Positions 1-5,184 of a DNA stretch of 5,184 nt are shown here, in pieces (position 1 is the first letter of the stretch; each line of letters opens with the position of its first letter). A program made the position numbers and the translations under genes. The notes below the pieces were generated by a model, which saw only the letters and a program-made list of their open reading frames with translations, was not told the origin of the DNA and did not search any database. The stretch covers positions 1 through 5,184 of the forward strand of contig JBAYAO010000085.1 in the NCBI GenBank assembly GCA_041669745.1. Direction: 5' to 3'. The stretch is from JBAZDV01 sp041669745 (lineage in GTDB: Archaea > Thermoplasmatota > Thermoplasmata > Methanomassiliicoccales > Methanomethylophilaceae).

Positions 1-12
1 ATCGTCGGACAT
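1..12 (-). CDS. possible start of a divergent gene, 5' end only
   Basis: On the minus strand an ATG at 12-10 opens a frame reading Met-Ser-Asp-Asp before the window ends, so no product can be named. Two signals upstream support a start. AGGAG lies about 7 nt before the ATG, and a TATA-like TTATAC lies about 28 nt before it, at roughly 36-43 on the plus strand. The two explanations compete: with a leaderless start from that TATA box, the AGGAG would lie outside the transcript. With four codons visible this is a guess from context. Confidence 0.3.
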
Positions 13-35
13 ATGCGTCTCCTATCGCATTATTC

Positions 36-43
36 TGTATAAG
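36..43 (-). promoter_or_regulatory. candidate TATA box of the divergent leftward gene
   Basis: The plus-strand bases TGTATAAG read CTTATACA on the minus strand. The centre is about 28 nt upstream of the possible ATG at 12, roughly where an archaeal TATA box would give a leaderless or near-leaderless transcript. It depends on the weakly supported leftward gene being real. Confidence 0.25.
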
Positions 44-54
44 TAGAATCTGCG

Positions 55-86
55 GTTGGGGTGGACGTACGGTCGCGCACCCAAAC
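55..86. repeat. imperfect inverted repeat between divergent starts, possible operator
   Basis: GTTGGGGTG (55-63) and CACCCAAAC (78-86) are complementary at 8 of 9 positions around a 14-nt centre. That centre itself holds GAC/GTC (64-66 and 72-74). The right arm ends 4 nt before the candidate nifB TATA box, where a bound regulator could block or recruit the basal factors. It does not resemble the GGAA-N6-TTCC operator known for the methanogen nitrogen regulator NrpR. It could instead be an RNA hairpin or chance. Confidence 0.35.
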
Positions 87-90
87 AGGT

Positions 91-97
91 AAAATAT
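91..97 (+). promoter_or_regulatory. candidate TATA box of nifB
   Basis: AAAATAT is centred about 24 nt before the GTG at 118. At the usual archaeal spacing of about 25 nt, transcription would start at or next to the start codon, so the mRNA would be leaderless. No Shine-Dalgarno sequence is seen before the GTG, which fits. Confidence 0.45.
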
Positions 98-117
98 CCG
101 TACTCTTATCATAGCCC

Positions 118-1380
118 GTGACCCGTGAAGAGATAGAGAGAGCTTTGAACACGCATCCGTGTTACACCGAGGAAGCGCACAGGAAATACGCCAGAATGCA
201 TCTCCCCGTGGCACCCAGATGCAACATCCAATGTAACTACTGCAATCGAAAGTATGACTGCAGCAACGAATCCAGACCCGGTGTCACGAGCGAGGTGCTC
301 TCACCCCGCGAGGCCGTTGAAAAGGTCCGCATAGTGAAGGAGAAGATCAAAGAGCTCAGCGTCGTGGCGATAGCCGGCCCCGGTGACCCTTTAGCGAACG
401 AGGAGACCTTCGAGACGTTCGGTCTCATCAGAGAGAAATTCCCGGAGATGACCCTTTGCGTCTCTACGAACGGTCTGATGTTACCGGAATACGCACAGAG
501 ACTGTATGATCTTGGAATAAGATTCCTCACGGTTACCGTCAATGCGTGTGACCCTTCGATCTCCAAAGACATCTACAGCTCCGTCATATGGAAGGGAAAG
601 AGACTGACGGGCCTTGAGGCTGCGGACAGACTCCTGACCAATCAGTTCGAAGGTATCAGAAAATGTGTGGAACTCGGGATGGTCATCAAGATCAACATAG
701 TTATGATACCGGGCCTGAATGATTCGCACATACCCACTCTGGTGAAGAAGGTCAAAGAGTTGGGTGCATATATTGTCAATATTTTGCCGTTGATCCCTGT
801 TGAGGGTACAAAATTCTCCGACAGGAGAGCGCCTACATCCGAAGAGAGGAGAGCACTCACTGACCTTTGTGCCGCCGATGCAAGAATGATGCGCCATTGC
901 AGACAGTGCAGGGCCGATGCCATAGGTCTGCTGGACAATGACAGGTCTGGCGAATTCGTAAAAGTCGGATCCTGCGGTTCTGGCTGCGGTCCCGATTCAG
1001 AAAAGAGAGAAAAAAGACCTCCTTCGGACATCATCGAGAATGAAGAAGTAAAAGTGGCCGTGGCATCGACCGACGGCAAGACCGTCGATGGCGGATTCGG
1101 AAATACGGGCGGATTCAGGATCTACGCCTCCGACGGAAAGATAACACGCTATCTCGAGACGAGAAACGTTGATATCTCGGAAGAGGTCTACGGCGATTCG
1201 CATACGAAGCACATCTCCGCGATAATGGACCTTCTGAAAGACTGCAGCGTCGTTATCGTGAAGGAGATAGGCCCGAGACCCGAACGCGAGATCGTATCCA
1301 GCGGCAAGATCCTGACGATCACTGACGGCAGCGTCGTCGATTCCGTGATAGAAGCGACATCCGAACTGATCCTAAAATGA
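118..1380 (+). CDS. nifB: NifB, FeMo-cofactor precursor synthase: radical-SAM domain fused to a C-terminal NifX-like domain
   Basis: NifB fuses two [4Fe-4S] K-clusters and uses SAM-derived chemistry to insert a carbide, giving NifB-co, the precursor of nitrogenase cofactors. The 420-residue product has the family hallmarks. These are HPCY (13-16), the radical-SAM CxxxCxxC (Cys35, Cys39, Cys42), NRKYDCSNESRPG following it (43-55, with Cys48), AGPGDPLAN (86-94), LCVSTNGL (113-120, with Cys114), and the signature HCRQCRADA (260-268, Cys261 and Cys264). By comparison with characterised NifB proteins, Cys15, His28, Cys114, Cys261 and Cys264 are likely K-cluster ligands; this is inferred, not seen. 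A linker with GSCGSGC (284-290) leads to a NifX/NafY-type cofactor-binding domain at about 311-415. Methanogen NifBs studied biochemically are usually the radical-SAM domain alone, so the fusion is notable. The GTG start keeps the conserved HPCY; the next Met, at residue 27, would lose it. No nifHDK genes are in view, so a nitrogenase role is not shown. The family call is firm. Confidence 0.95.
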   Translation: MTREEIERALNTHPCYTEEAHRKYARMHLPVAPRCNIQCNYCNRKYDCSNESRPGVTSEVLSPREAVEKVRIVKEKIKELSVVAIAGPGDPLANEETFETFGLIREKFPEMTLCVSTNGLMLPEYAQRLYDLGIRFLTVTVNACDPSISKDIYSSVIWKGKRLTGLEAADRLLTNQFEGIRKCVELGMVIKINIVMIPGLNDSHIPTLVKKVKELGAYIVNILPLIPVEGTKFSDRRAPTSEERRALTDLCAADARMMRHCRQCRADAIGLLDNDRSGEFVKVGSCGSGCGPDSEKREKRPPSDIIENEEVKVAVASTDGKTVDGGFGNTGGFRIYASDGKITRYLETRNVDISEEVYGDSHTKHISAIMDLLKDCSVVIVKEIGPRPEREIVSSGKILTITDGSVVDSVIEATSELILK

Positions 1381-1470
1381 TCGCATCGACCTATCCCGTA
1401 CGGACCAAGTGTCTCTGGGACGGAATGAAACGGGAAGCGGTCAAAGACCGAGTATAGCCGCTCGCGTAGC
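1381..1470. other. nifB-alaS intergenic region with small inverted repeats
   Basis: No gene is supported here. A perfect short hairpin, CGGTC-AAA-GACCG, lies at 1438-1450. TCCCGT (1394-1399) can pair with ACGGGA (1430-1435) across a 30-nt loop. CCGTACGG (1396-1403) is an 8-bp palindrome. There is no T-rich tract after the hairpins as expected of an archaeal terminator, so termination of nifB mRNA here is only possible. No tRNA-like fold was found. Confidence 0.3.
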
Positions 1471-1472
1471 GT

Positions 1473-1482
1473 ATTTAAATAA
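1473..1482 (+). promoter_or_regulatory. strong TATA box of alaS
   Basis: ATTTAAATAA within GTATTTAAATAATAAG is the clearest archaeal TATA box in the window. Its centre near 1478 predicts transcription starting around 1503-1506. That gives only a 1-13 nt leader, depending on whether translation begins at GTG 1507 or ATG 1516. No Shine-Dalgarno sequence is present. The box indicates that alaS is transcribed independently of nifB. Confidence 0.6.
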
Positions 1483-1515
1483 TAAGCACATGACCACGAA
1501 TCGCAAGTGAATCAT

Positions 1516-3285
1516 ATGGATGCTCAGGGTCTCAGAGAAGCGTACGTCAAGTTTTTTGAAGAAAGAGGACACACTTACATCAGATCGGCTTCGCTGATAC
1601 CGGAGAACGATCCCACGGTTCTTTTCACGACCGCGGGAATGCACCCGCTGGTACCGTATCTTCTTGGTGAAAAGCACCCGATGGGCAAGAGACTGGTTGA
1701 TTTCCAGAAATGCATCAGGACAGGAGACATCGATGATGTAGGCGACGCTACCCATCTTACGTTCTTCGAGATGCTGGGTAATTGGTCGCTCGGCGACTAT
1801 TTCAAAAAAGAATCGATCCAATACAGCTTCGATTTGCTGACTACTGTTCTGAACTTCAGGATCGAACAGCTTGCCGTCACGGCATTCGCCGGTGAAGAGA
1901 ACATCCCCAGAGACGATGAGACCGCGGCTCTTTGGAGATCGCACGGACTCAGGGACGAACAGATATTCTTCTACGGAAGAAAGGATAACTGGTGGGGACC
2001 CGCCGGTCAGACCGGTCCCTGCGGTCCGGACACCGAGATATTCTACGACAATGGCCAGCCTAAATGCGGACCTTCGTGTGGGCCCTCCTGCAAATGTGGT
2101 AAGTATACCGAGATATGGAATAACGTCTTCATGGAGTACTTCAAGAACGATAAGGGAGAATACACACCCCTGACACAGAGAAATGTGGATACCGGGATGG
2201 GTCTTGAACGGGTCTGCAGTATATTGGAGGGCGCGGGTTCTGTTTATGATTGCAGTATATTCACAGGTCTGCTCTCTAAAATAGAGGAGATCTCCGGACA
2301 GAGGTATGAGGGAGACAACATACGTGCTTTCAGGATCGTAGCCGATCACCTAAGAGCAGCCACCTTCATCCTGGCGGACGGTGTGGTCCCGGCAAAGATC
2401 GGACAGGGATATATCCTCAGGAGACTGATCAGAAGGGCATCCAGATACATGAGCAAACTCGGGTACGACGGACTTTTCATGCAGAAGATCGCCGAAGTGG
2501 TGGTCGATGAATGGGGACAACCGTATCCGGAGCTCGTGAGGAACAAGGAATCCATCTACACCAACATAACGGCTGAGGAAGAGAAATTCCACAAGACCCT
2601 GTCCAAGGGACTGAGGCACTTCGACAATGCACTTGCAGAGAACACGGATGACAAGATGCTGAGAGGGGATCTTGCATTCAAACTCTATGACACGTACGGA
2701 TTCCCTATAGAACTAACATCCGAACTTGCAGCGGAGAAGGGATTGACCGTCGACCTCGGAGATTTCGAATCGAGATTCAGAGAACACCAGGAGAAATCCA
2801 GAGCAGGTTCCGAACAGTTGTTCAAGGGAGGTCTCGCGGATCATAGCGAACAGACCACCAAATTGCATACGGCCACACATCTCCTCAACGCTGCTCTCAG
2901 GACCCTGGTGGACCCGGATATCAGACAGAAAGGAAGCAACATCACTGCGGAGAGATTAAGATTTGATTTCAATTACGACAGGAAACTCACTACGGAGGAA
3001 CTGCAGCGGATATCTGATTTTGTGAATGATGCCATCGATAGGAATATACCCGTTGAATGCCACGAAATACCCTATGCTGAAGCTAAAAAATCTGGTGCCA
3101 TTGGCGTCTTCGAAGATAAGTACGGCGATGTCGTCAAGATCTATTCCATTGGCGATATATCGAGCGAACTGTGCGGCGGTCCACATGTCAAGAACACAGG
3201 CGAACTCGAAGGGTTCCGGATCCTCAAAGAAGAGAGTTCGGCCGCTGGGGTCAGACGTATCAAGGCCGTGGTCGGCAAGTTGTAG
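1516..3285 (+). CDS. alaS: short alanyl-tRNA synthetase lacking the C-Ala domain
   Basis: This enzyme charges tRNA-Ala with alanine and clears mischarged Ser or Gly. Residues are numbered from an in-frame GTG at 1507. I prefer the ATG at 1516 (residue 4) because MDAQGLREAYVKFFEERGH matches the usual bacterial N-terminus, but GTG is possible. Class II motif 1 lies near 36-46. Motif 2 is at 66-100, with Arg71 and LTFFEMLGNWSLGDYF. Motif 3 is near 299-311 (GQGYILRRLIRRA). The editing domain carries HTATH (454-458) and CGGPH (556-560), the usual H-x3-H and C-x3-H zinc set, with Pro where CGGTH is common. Four cysteines cluster at 187-197. The protein ends about 30 residues after the editing motif, at about 589 aa, against roughly 850-900 for typical AlaRS, so the C-terminal C-Ala domain is absent. 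A convergent gene follows, so no broken remainder is present. LGNWSLGDYF is a bacterial-type motif, not archaeal, suggesting lateral acquisition. The stop is TAG. Confidence 0.95.
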   Translation: MDAQGLREAYVKFFEERGHTYIRSASLIPENDPTVLFTTAGMHPLVPYLLGEKHPMGKRLVDFQKCIRTGDIDDVGDATHLTFFEMLGNWSLGDYFKKESIQYSFDLLTTVLNFRIEQLAVTAFAGEENIPRDDETAALWRSHGLRDEQIFFYGRKDNWWGPAGQTGPCGPDTEIFYDNGQPKCGPSCGPSCKCGKYTEIWNNVFMEYFKNDKGEYTPLTQRNVDTGMGLERVCSILEGAGSVYDCSIFTGLLSKIEEISGQRYEGDNIRAFRIVADHLRAATFILADGVVPAKIGQGYILRRLIRRASRYMSKLGYDGLFMQKIAEVVVDEWGQPYPELVRNKESIYTNITAEEEKFHKTLSKGLRHFDNALAENTDDKMLRGDLAFKLYDTYGFPIELTSELAAEKGLTVDLGDFESRFREHQEKSRAGSEQLFKGGLADHSEQTTKLHTATHLLNAALRTLVDPDIRQKGSNITAERLRFDFNYDRKLTTEELQRISDFVNDAIDRNIPVECHEIPYAEAKKSGAIGVFEDKYGDVVKIYSIGDISSELCGGPHVKNTGELEGFRILKEESSAAGVRRIKAVVGKL

Positions 3286-3304
3286 GAAAGATTTCTGATC
3301 GCGC

Positions 3305-3333
3305 ATATCCGTCACCGGTAATGGGACGAATAT
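3305..3333. terminator. candidate bidirectional dyad between convergent genes
   Basis: ATATCCGTC (3305-3313) and GACGAATAT (3325-3333) are complementary at 8 of 9 positions around an 11-nt loop that itself contains ACC/GGT. It lies between the convergent ends of alaS and the rhomboid gene. No clear oligo-T run follows on either strand, so a terminator role is inferred from position and symmetry only. Confidence 0.3.
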
Positions 3334-3347
3334 CGTCTGCGAACGGC

Positions 3348-4241
3348 TTACGGACGTTTGTTCATGAGATGTCCGTTGCCGCAGACAAAGTTTTGACCGA
3401 TTACCTTCAGTCTCTTTCCGCACTTCGGACACTGTATGCATCTGGCCAGATTCCGTATCCACAGTCCCCTGCGAAAGGGATCCGAAGTGGACATTGCCTT
3501 TGCATACATCCTCTTGTGCTCCTCCGATACGCAGTACGGCTCTAAAATCGTCAGATCCGTGCCGTATTCCGGAAGTTCCGAGGAATCCCCGAGAAATTCC
3601 GACCTGCATATGAGTCCTATGATCACTCCTGCCGCGAATCCGGCCATATGCGCTGAGTATGCCACACCGTTATCGTCTATCAGACCCGTATTCATCAGTA
3701 TCTGCAGACATATCCAGATCAATGCGATCTCCCAGTACTCCACCCCTGTATCCCCTACGGGCCTGGGTAGGACCAGGTTCAAGCGCGGAAATAAAGAAAA
3801 CATCGCACCCATCATGGTCGCAACTATAGTCGATGCTCCGATGAGTATGCATGGCGTATCAGCCGTCATACCGTATACGATCGTCCCCGAGATATCACCT
3901 ACGAGGACTATGAGGAGGAATTTCAGATTACTGATCCTCCTCCTCATTGAAAGGCCGATTATCAATAGGAACACGATATTTGAAAGAAGATGCCAGATAT
4001 TCTTATGAAGGAACGACGACGTTATTATGGTGAGAAAATTCTCGACCGTGCCTATGTTCGCAGTACTGTATCCGAGCTCTGCCCATACCGAAAACATCTC
4101 GCCATCCGTGAGAACGAAGGACAGGACGTAGGCCACAGTTATCCCTAATGCAAGAACTATTACGGAATTGTATTTGGTGAACAAGACGATTGCGAACGTG
4201 ATGACCACCACTGCAATCACTGCAATAGAGGCCCCATCCAT
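3348..4241 (-). CDS. rhomboid-family intramembrane serine protease with C-terminal zinc ribbon
   Basis: Rhomboids cut transmembrane segments of other membrane proteins inside the bilayer. The 297-residue product has about six or seven hydrophobic segments: roughly 5-22, 27-45, 66-97 (a long stretch including the catalytic-loop helix), 107-125, 131-150, 168-186 and 194-212. The family pattern H-x4-H-x3-N is present as His79, His84 and Asn88 in SSFLHKNIWHLLSN. The nucleophile motif is GAST (135-138, Ser137) in place of the usual GxSG, followed by FPRL at the normal distance. The partner His198 lies in AHMAGFAAG. A cytosolic tail (from about 214) carries C237-V-S-E, DPF (254-256) and Trp261, then a zinc ribbon Cys271-x2-Cys274 and Cys287-x3-His291. 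It begins 67 nt downstream of a paralogue that has lost all catalytic residues. ATG 4241 follows an A+T-rich promoter-like stretch. The substrate is unknown. An active protease is likely but GAST makes it uncertain. Confidence 0.85.
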   Translation of the reverse strand: MDGASIAVIAVVVITFAIVLFTKYNSVIVLALGITVAYVLSFVLTDGEMFSVWAELGYSTANIGTVENFLTIITSSFLHKNIWHLLSNIVFLLIIGLSMRRRISNLKFLLIVLVGDISGTIVYGMTADTPCILIGASTIVATMMGAMFSLFPRLNLVLPRPVGDTGVEYWEIALIWICLQILMNTGLIDDNGVAYSAHMAGFAAGVIIGLICRSEFLGDSSELPEYGTDLTILEPYCVSEEHKRMYAKAMSTSDPFRRGLWIRNLARCIQCPKCGKRLKVIGQNFVCGNGHLMNKRP

Positions 4242-4258
4242 ATACTGATTAACGTGTG

Positions 4259-4272
4259 CTTAATACATAATA
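4259..4272 (-). promoter_or_regulatory. candidate promoter of the downstream rhomboid gene, proximal box
   Basis: The minus strand reads TTATGTATTAAGC, centred about 24-26 nt before ATG 4241. That fits a leaderless transcript like those inferred elsewhere in the window. It is less canonical than the distal box at 4293-4301. Confidence 0.3.
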
Positions 4273-4292
4273 ATTCTCGTGGCCAGATGTAT

Positions 4293-4301
4293 AGTTTATA
4301 A
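4293..4301 (-). promoter_or_regulatory. candidate TATA box of the downstream rhomboid gene, distal box
   Basis: The minus strand reads TTTATAAAC just after the upstream paralogue's stop codon. It predicts a start near 4271 and a leader of about 30 nt without a recognisable ribosome-binding site. Either this box or the proximal one would let the active-type rhomboid be expressed separately from its inactive paralogue. Readthrough from the upstream gene is also possible. Confidence 0.4.
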
Positions 4302-4308
4302 ATCTCCT

Positions 4309-5184
4309 TCAGGTGATGAAATCATCTTCGTCCTCACACGACCTCGAAACATAATGTCCTTTATTACACACGACCTTGTTGCTTATCACCCTGCATGTTC
4401 CTCCGCATTGCGGACACAGCAGAGACTTGGTCAGCACCGCTATCCAAGCATCCCTCATGAAAGGATCCTCGACCGCCATGATACGGTCGTACGTCTCCTT
4501 CTGTCTTTCCGTCACACAGAGATATTCTATCTGCTCCGGATCTATGTGCGCTTCCCTTCTGTACAACTTCCACGATGTCTTCTCCCTTTTCCCGATGGTC
4601 CACAGTACGAAGCCGGAGAGGAAGGCCGTGAACTCCAAGGACAACGCAATCGGCACATCAGCGTACGACGTTCCCGAAAGAGACATAAGAACGATGATTA
4701 CCCACCAGAACAGGACGAGCATCCATATCTGCAACTTGGTATCACCGATGATCGGCAGGAATACCCTCAGACGGGGAAACATGGCTGCTGAGACACCTAT
4801 CATGGCCGATACCGCGACAACGAGGTCACCTGTCGCACCCGCGACATTCACCAGTAGGCTCCAGAACACAGCACCGAGAATGAGTCCTCCGAACATCAAA
4901 AGACAGTATTTCGCATTGCTTGTCCTTCTCTCGACCGTAAAACCTATGACAGCCAGGAAAGATAATGCGATGAGCATCGTCCACCAGGCCGTCTGCGCAA
5001 ACACGGAAACCAGAATGGTCCATGCATTCAGGCTGAAGACGTCGGCCTCTCTCAGTCCGACCTCATCCATAACGATCCCCATACCGCCAGATACCGAATT
5101 CGCGATCAGAAATGCTGTCAGCACCCCTGCGATAAGTGTCAGCGTAGGGCTACGTCTTCCGAAGAACATTGCCGTGATGGTGTA
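4309..5184 (-). CDS. catalytically dead rhomboid paralogue with C-terminal zinc ribbon, 5' end outside window
   Basis: This is a six-or-more-helix membrane protein homologous along its length to the neighbouring rhomboid. Residues are numbered from an internal ATG at 5169. The frame stays open to the window edge, and the extra residues align without gaps to the neighbour's first helix, so the true start is probably beyond 5184. Shared landmarks are FPRL (131-134) with GDT (142-144), the ERRTSN loop, and the tail C218-V-T-E, DPF (235-237), Trp242. The ribbon is Cys252-x2-Cys255 with Cys268-x3-His272. Every catalytic position is changed. The H-x4-H-x3-N residues become Gln59, Thr64 and Ala68, the serine position aligns with Val117, and the final His with Glu179. 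It is therefore predicted to be a pseudoprotease, by analogy with iRhoms or derlins, which bind or route membrane proteins without cleaving them. The frame is intact, so it is not a decaying pseudogene. The rhomboid fold is inferred chiefly through the paralogue. Confidence 0.8.
   Translation of the reverse strand, partial: YTITAMFFGRRSPTLTLIAGVLTAFLIANSVSGGMGIVMDEVGLREADVFSLNAWTILVSVFAQTAWWTMLIALSFLAVIGFTVERRTSNAKYCLLMFGGLILGAVFWSLLVNVAGATGDLVVAVSAMIGVSAAMFPRLRVFLPIIGDTKLQIWMLVLFWWVIIVLMSLSGTSYADVPIALSLEFTAFLSGFVLWTIGKREKTSWKLYRREAHIDPEQIEYLCVTERQKETYDRIMAVEDPFMRDAWIAVLTKSLLCPQCGGTCRVISNKVVCNKGHYVSRSCEDEDDFIT

Noticed and set aside
1..117. NrpR-type operator (GGAA-N6-TTCC) upstream of nifB
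   Set aside because: No such pattern is present in this stretch.
1381..1506. Possible tRNA or small structured RNA in the nifB-alaS gap
   Set aside because: The short stems do not make a cloverleaf, and no T-loop or anticodon arm consensus is seen.
1490..1510. Six-codon frame (Met-Thr-Thr-Asn-Arg-Lys) overlapping the alaS start, as a possible leader peptide
   Set aside because: The predicted transcription start lies inside or after it, so it is probably not transcribed.
1441..2349. Long minus-strand open frame (302 codons) antisense to alaS
   Set aside because: It lies opposite a strongly conserved synthetase, its translation resembles no family I know, and it runs through the alaS promoter. 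It is a shadow of alaS codon bias.
2956..3609. Minus-strand open frame of 217 codons spanning the alaS end and rhomboid tail
   Set aside because: It overlaps two well-supported genes in other frames and has no recognisable domain.
3436..4008. Plus-strand open frame of 190 codons opposite the rhomboid gene
   Set aside because: It is antisense to a membrane protein with clear catalytic motifs, and its composition is that of a shadow frame.
4279..4791. Plus-strand open frame of 170 codons opposite the second rhomboid
   Set aside because: It is antisense to the zinc-ribbon tail conserved between paralogues, with no family resemblance of its own.
1..5184. CRISPR array, insertion sequence, attachment site or prophage
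   Set aside because: No regularly spaced direct repeats, transposase motifs or terminal inverted repeats were seen.

Overview
This 5.2 kb window looks like the chromosome of an archaeon. Promoter-like A+T-rich TATA boxes (TTTAAATA, AAAATAT, TTTATAA) lie close to start codons, and ribosome-binding sites are mostly absent, which suggests leaderless or short-leader transcripts. Coding regions favour AGA/AGG for arginine and ATA for isoleucine at middling G+C. A nifB homologue beside a bacterial-looking short alaS would suit a methanogen, perhaps a Thermoplasmata/Methanomassiliicoccales-type lineage. That placement is inference and not proven by anything here.

Layout, left to right. (1) Positions 1-117 are probably a divergent promoter region. 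A minus-strand gene may start at position 12 and leave the window, and nifB starts rightward at a GTG at 118. A 9-bp imperfect inverted repeat sits between the two. (2) 118-1380 (+) encodes NifB, the radical-SAM enzyme that builds the carbide-containing Fe-S precursor of nitrogenase cofactors, here fused to a C-terminal NifX-like domain. (3) 1381-1515 is intergenic, with small hairpins and a strong TATA box. (4) 1516-3285 (+) encodes a short alanyl-tRNA synthetase with intact aminoacylation and editing domains but no C-terminal C-Ala domain; its sequence motifs are bacterial rather than archaeal. (5) 3286-3347 is a short convergent gap with a dyad. (6) 3348-4241 (-) and 4309 to the window end (-) encode two tandem paralogous rhomboid-family membrane proteins, each ending in the same cytosolic module and a C/C/C/H zinc ribbon. 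The downstream copy keeps the rhomboid catalytic residues. The upstream copy has lost all of them.

No common pathway links nifB, alaS and the rhomboid pair; they appear to be separate transcription units. The most unusual element is the rhomboid pair: a probably active intramembrane protease beside a catalytically dead sibling, with the shared C-terminal module aligned without gaps. It could be a two-component membrane proteolysis or quality-control system that has not been described. The NifB-NifX fusion and the minimal AlaRS are secondary points of interest.
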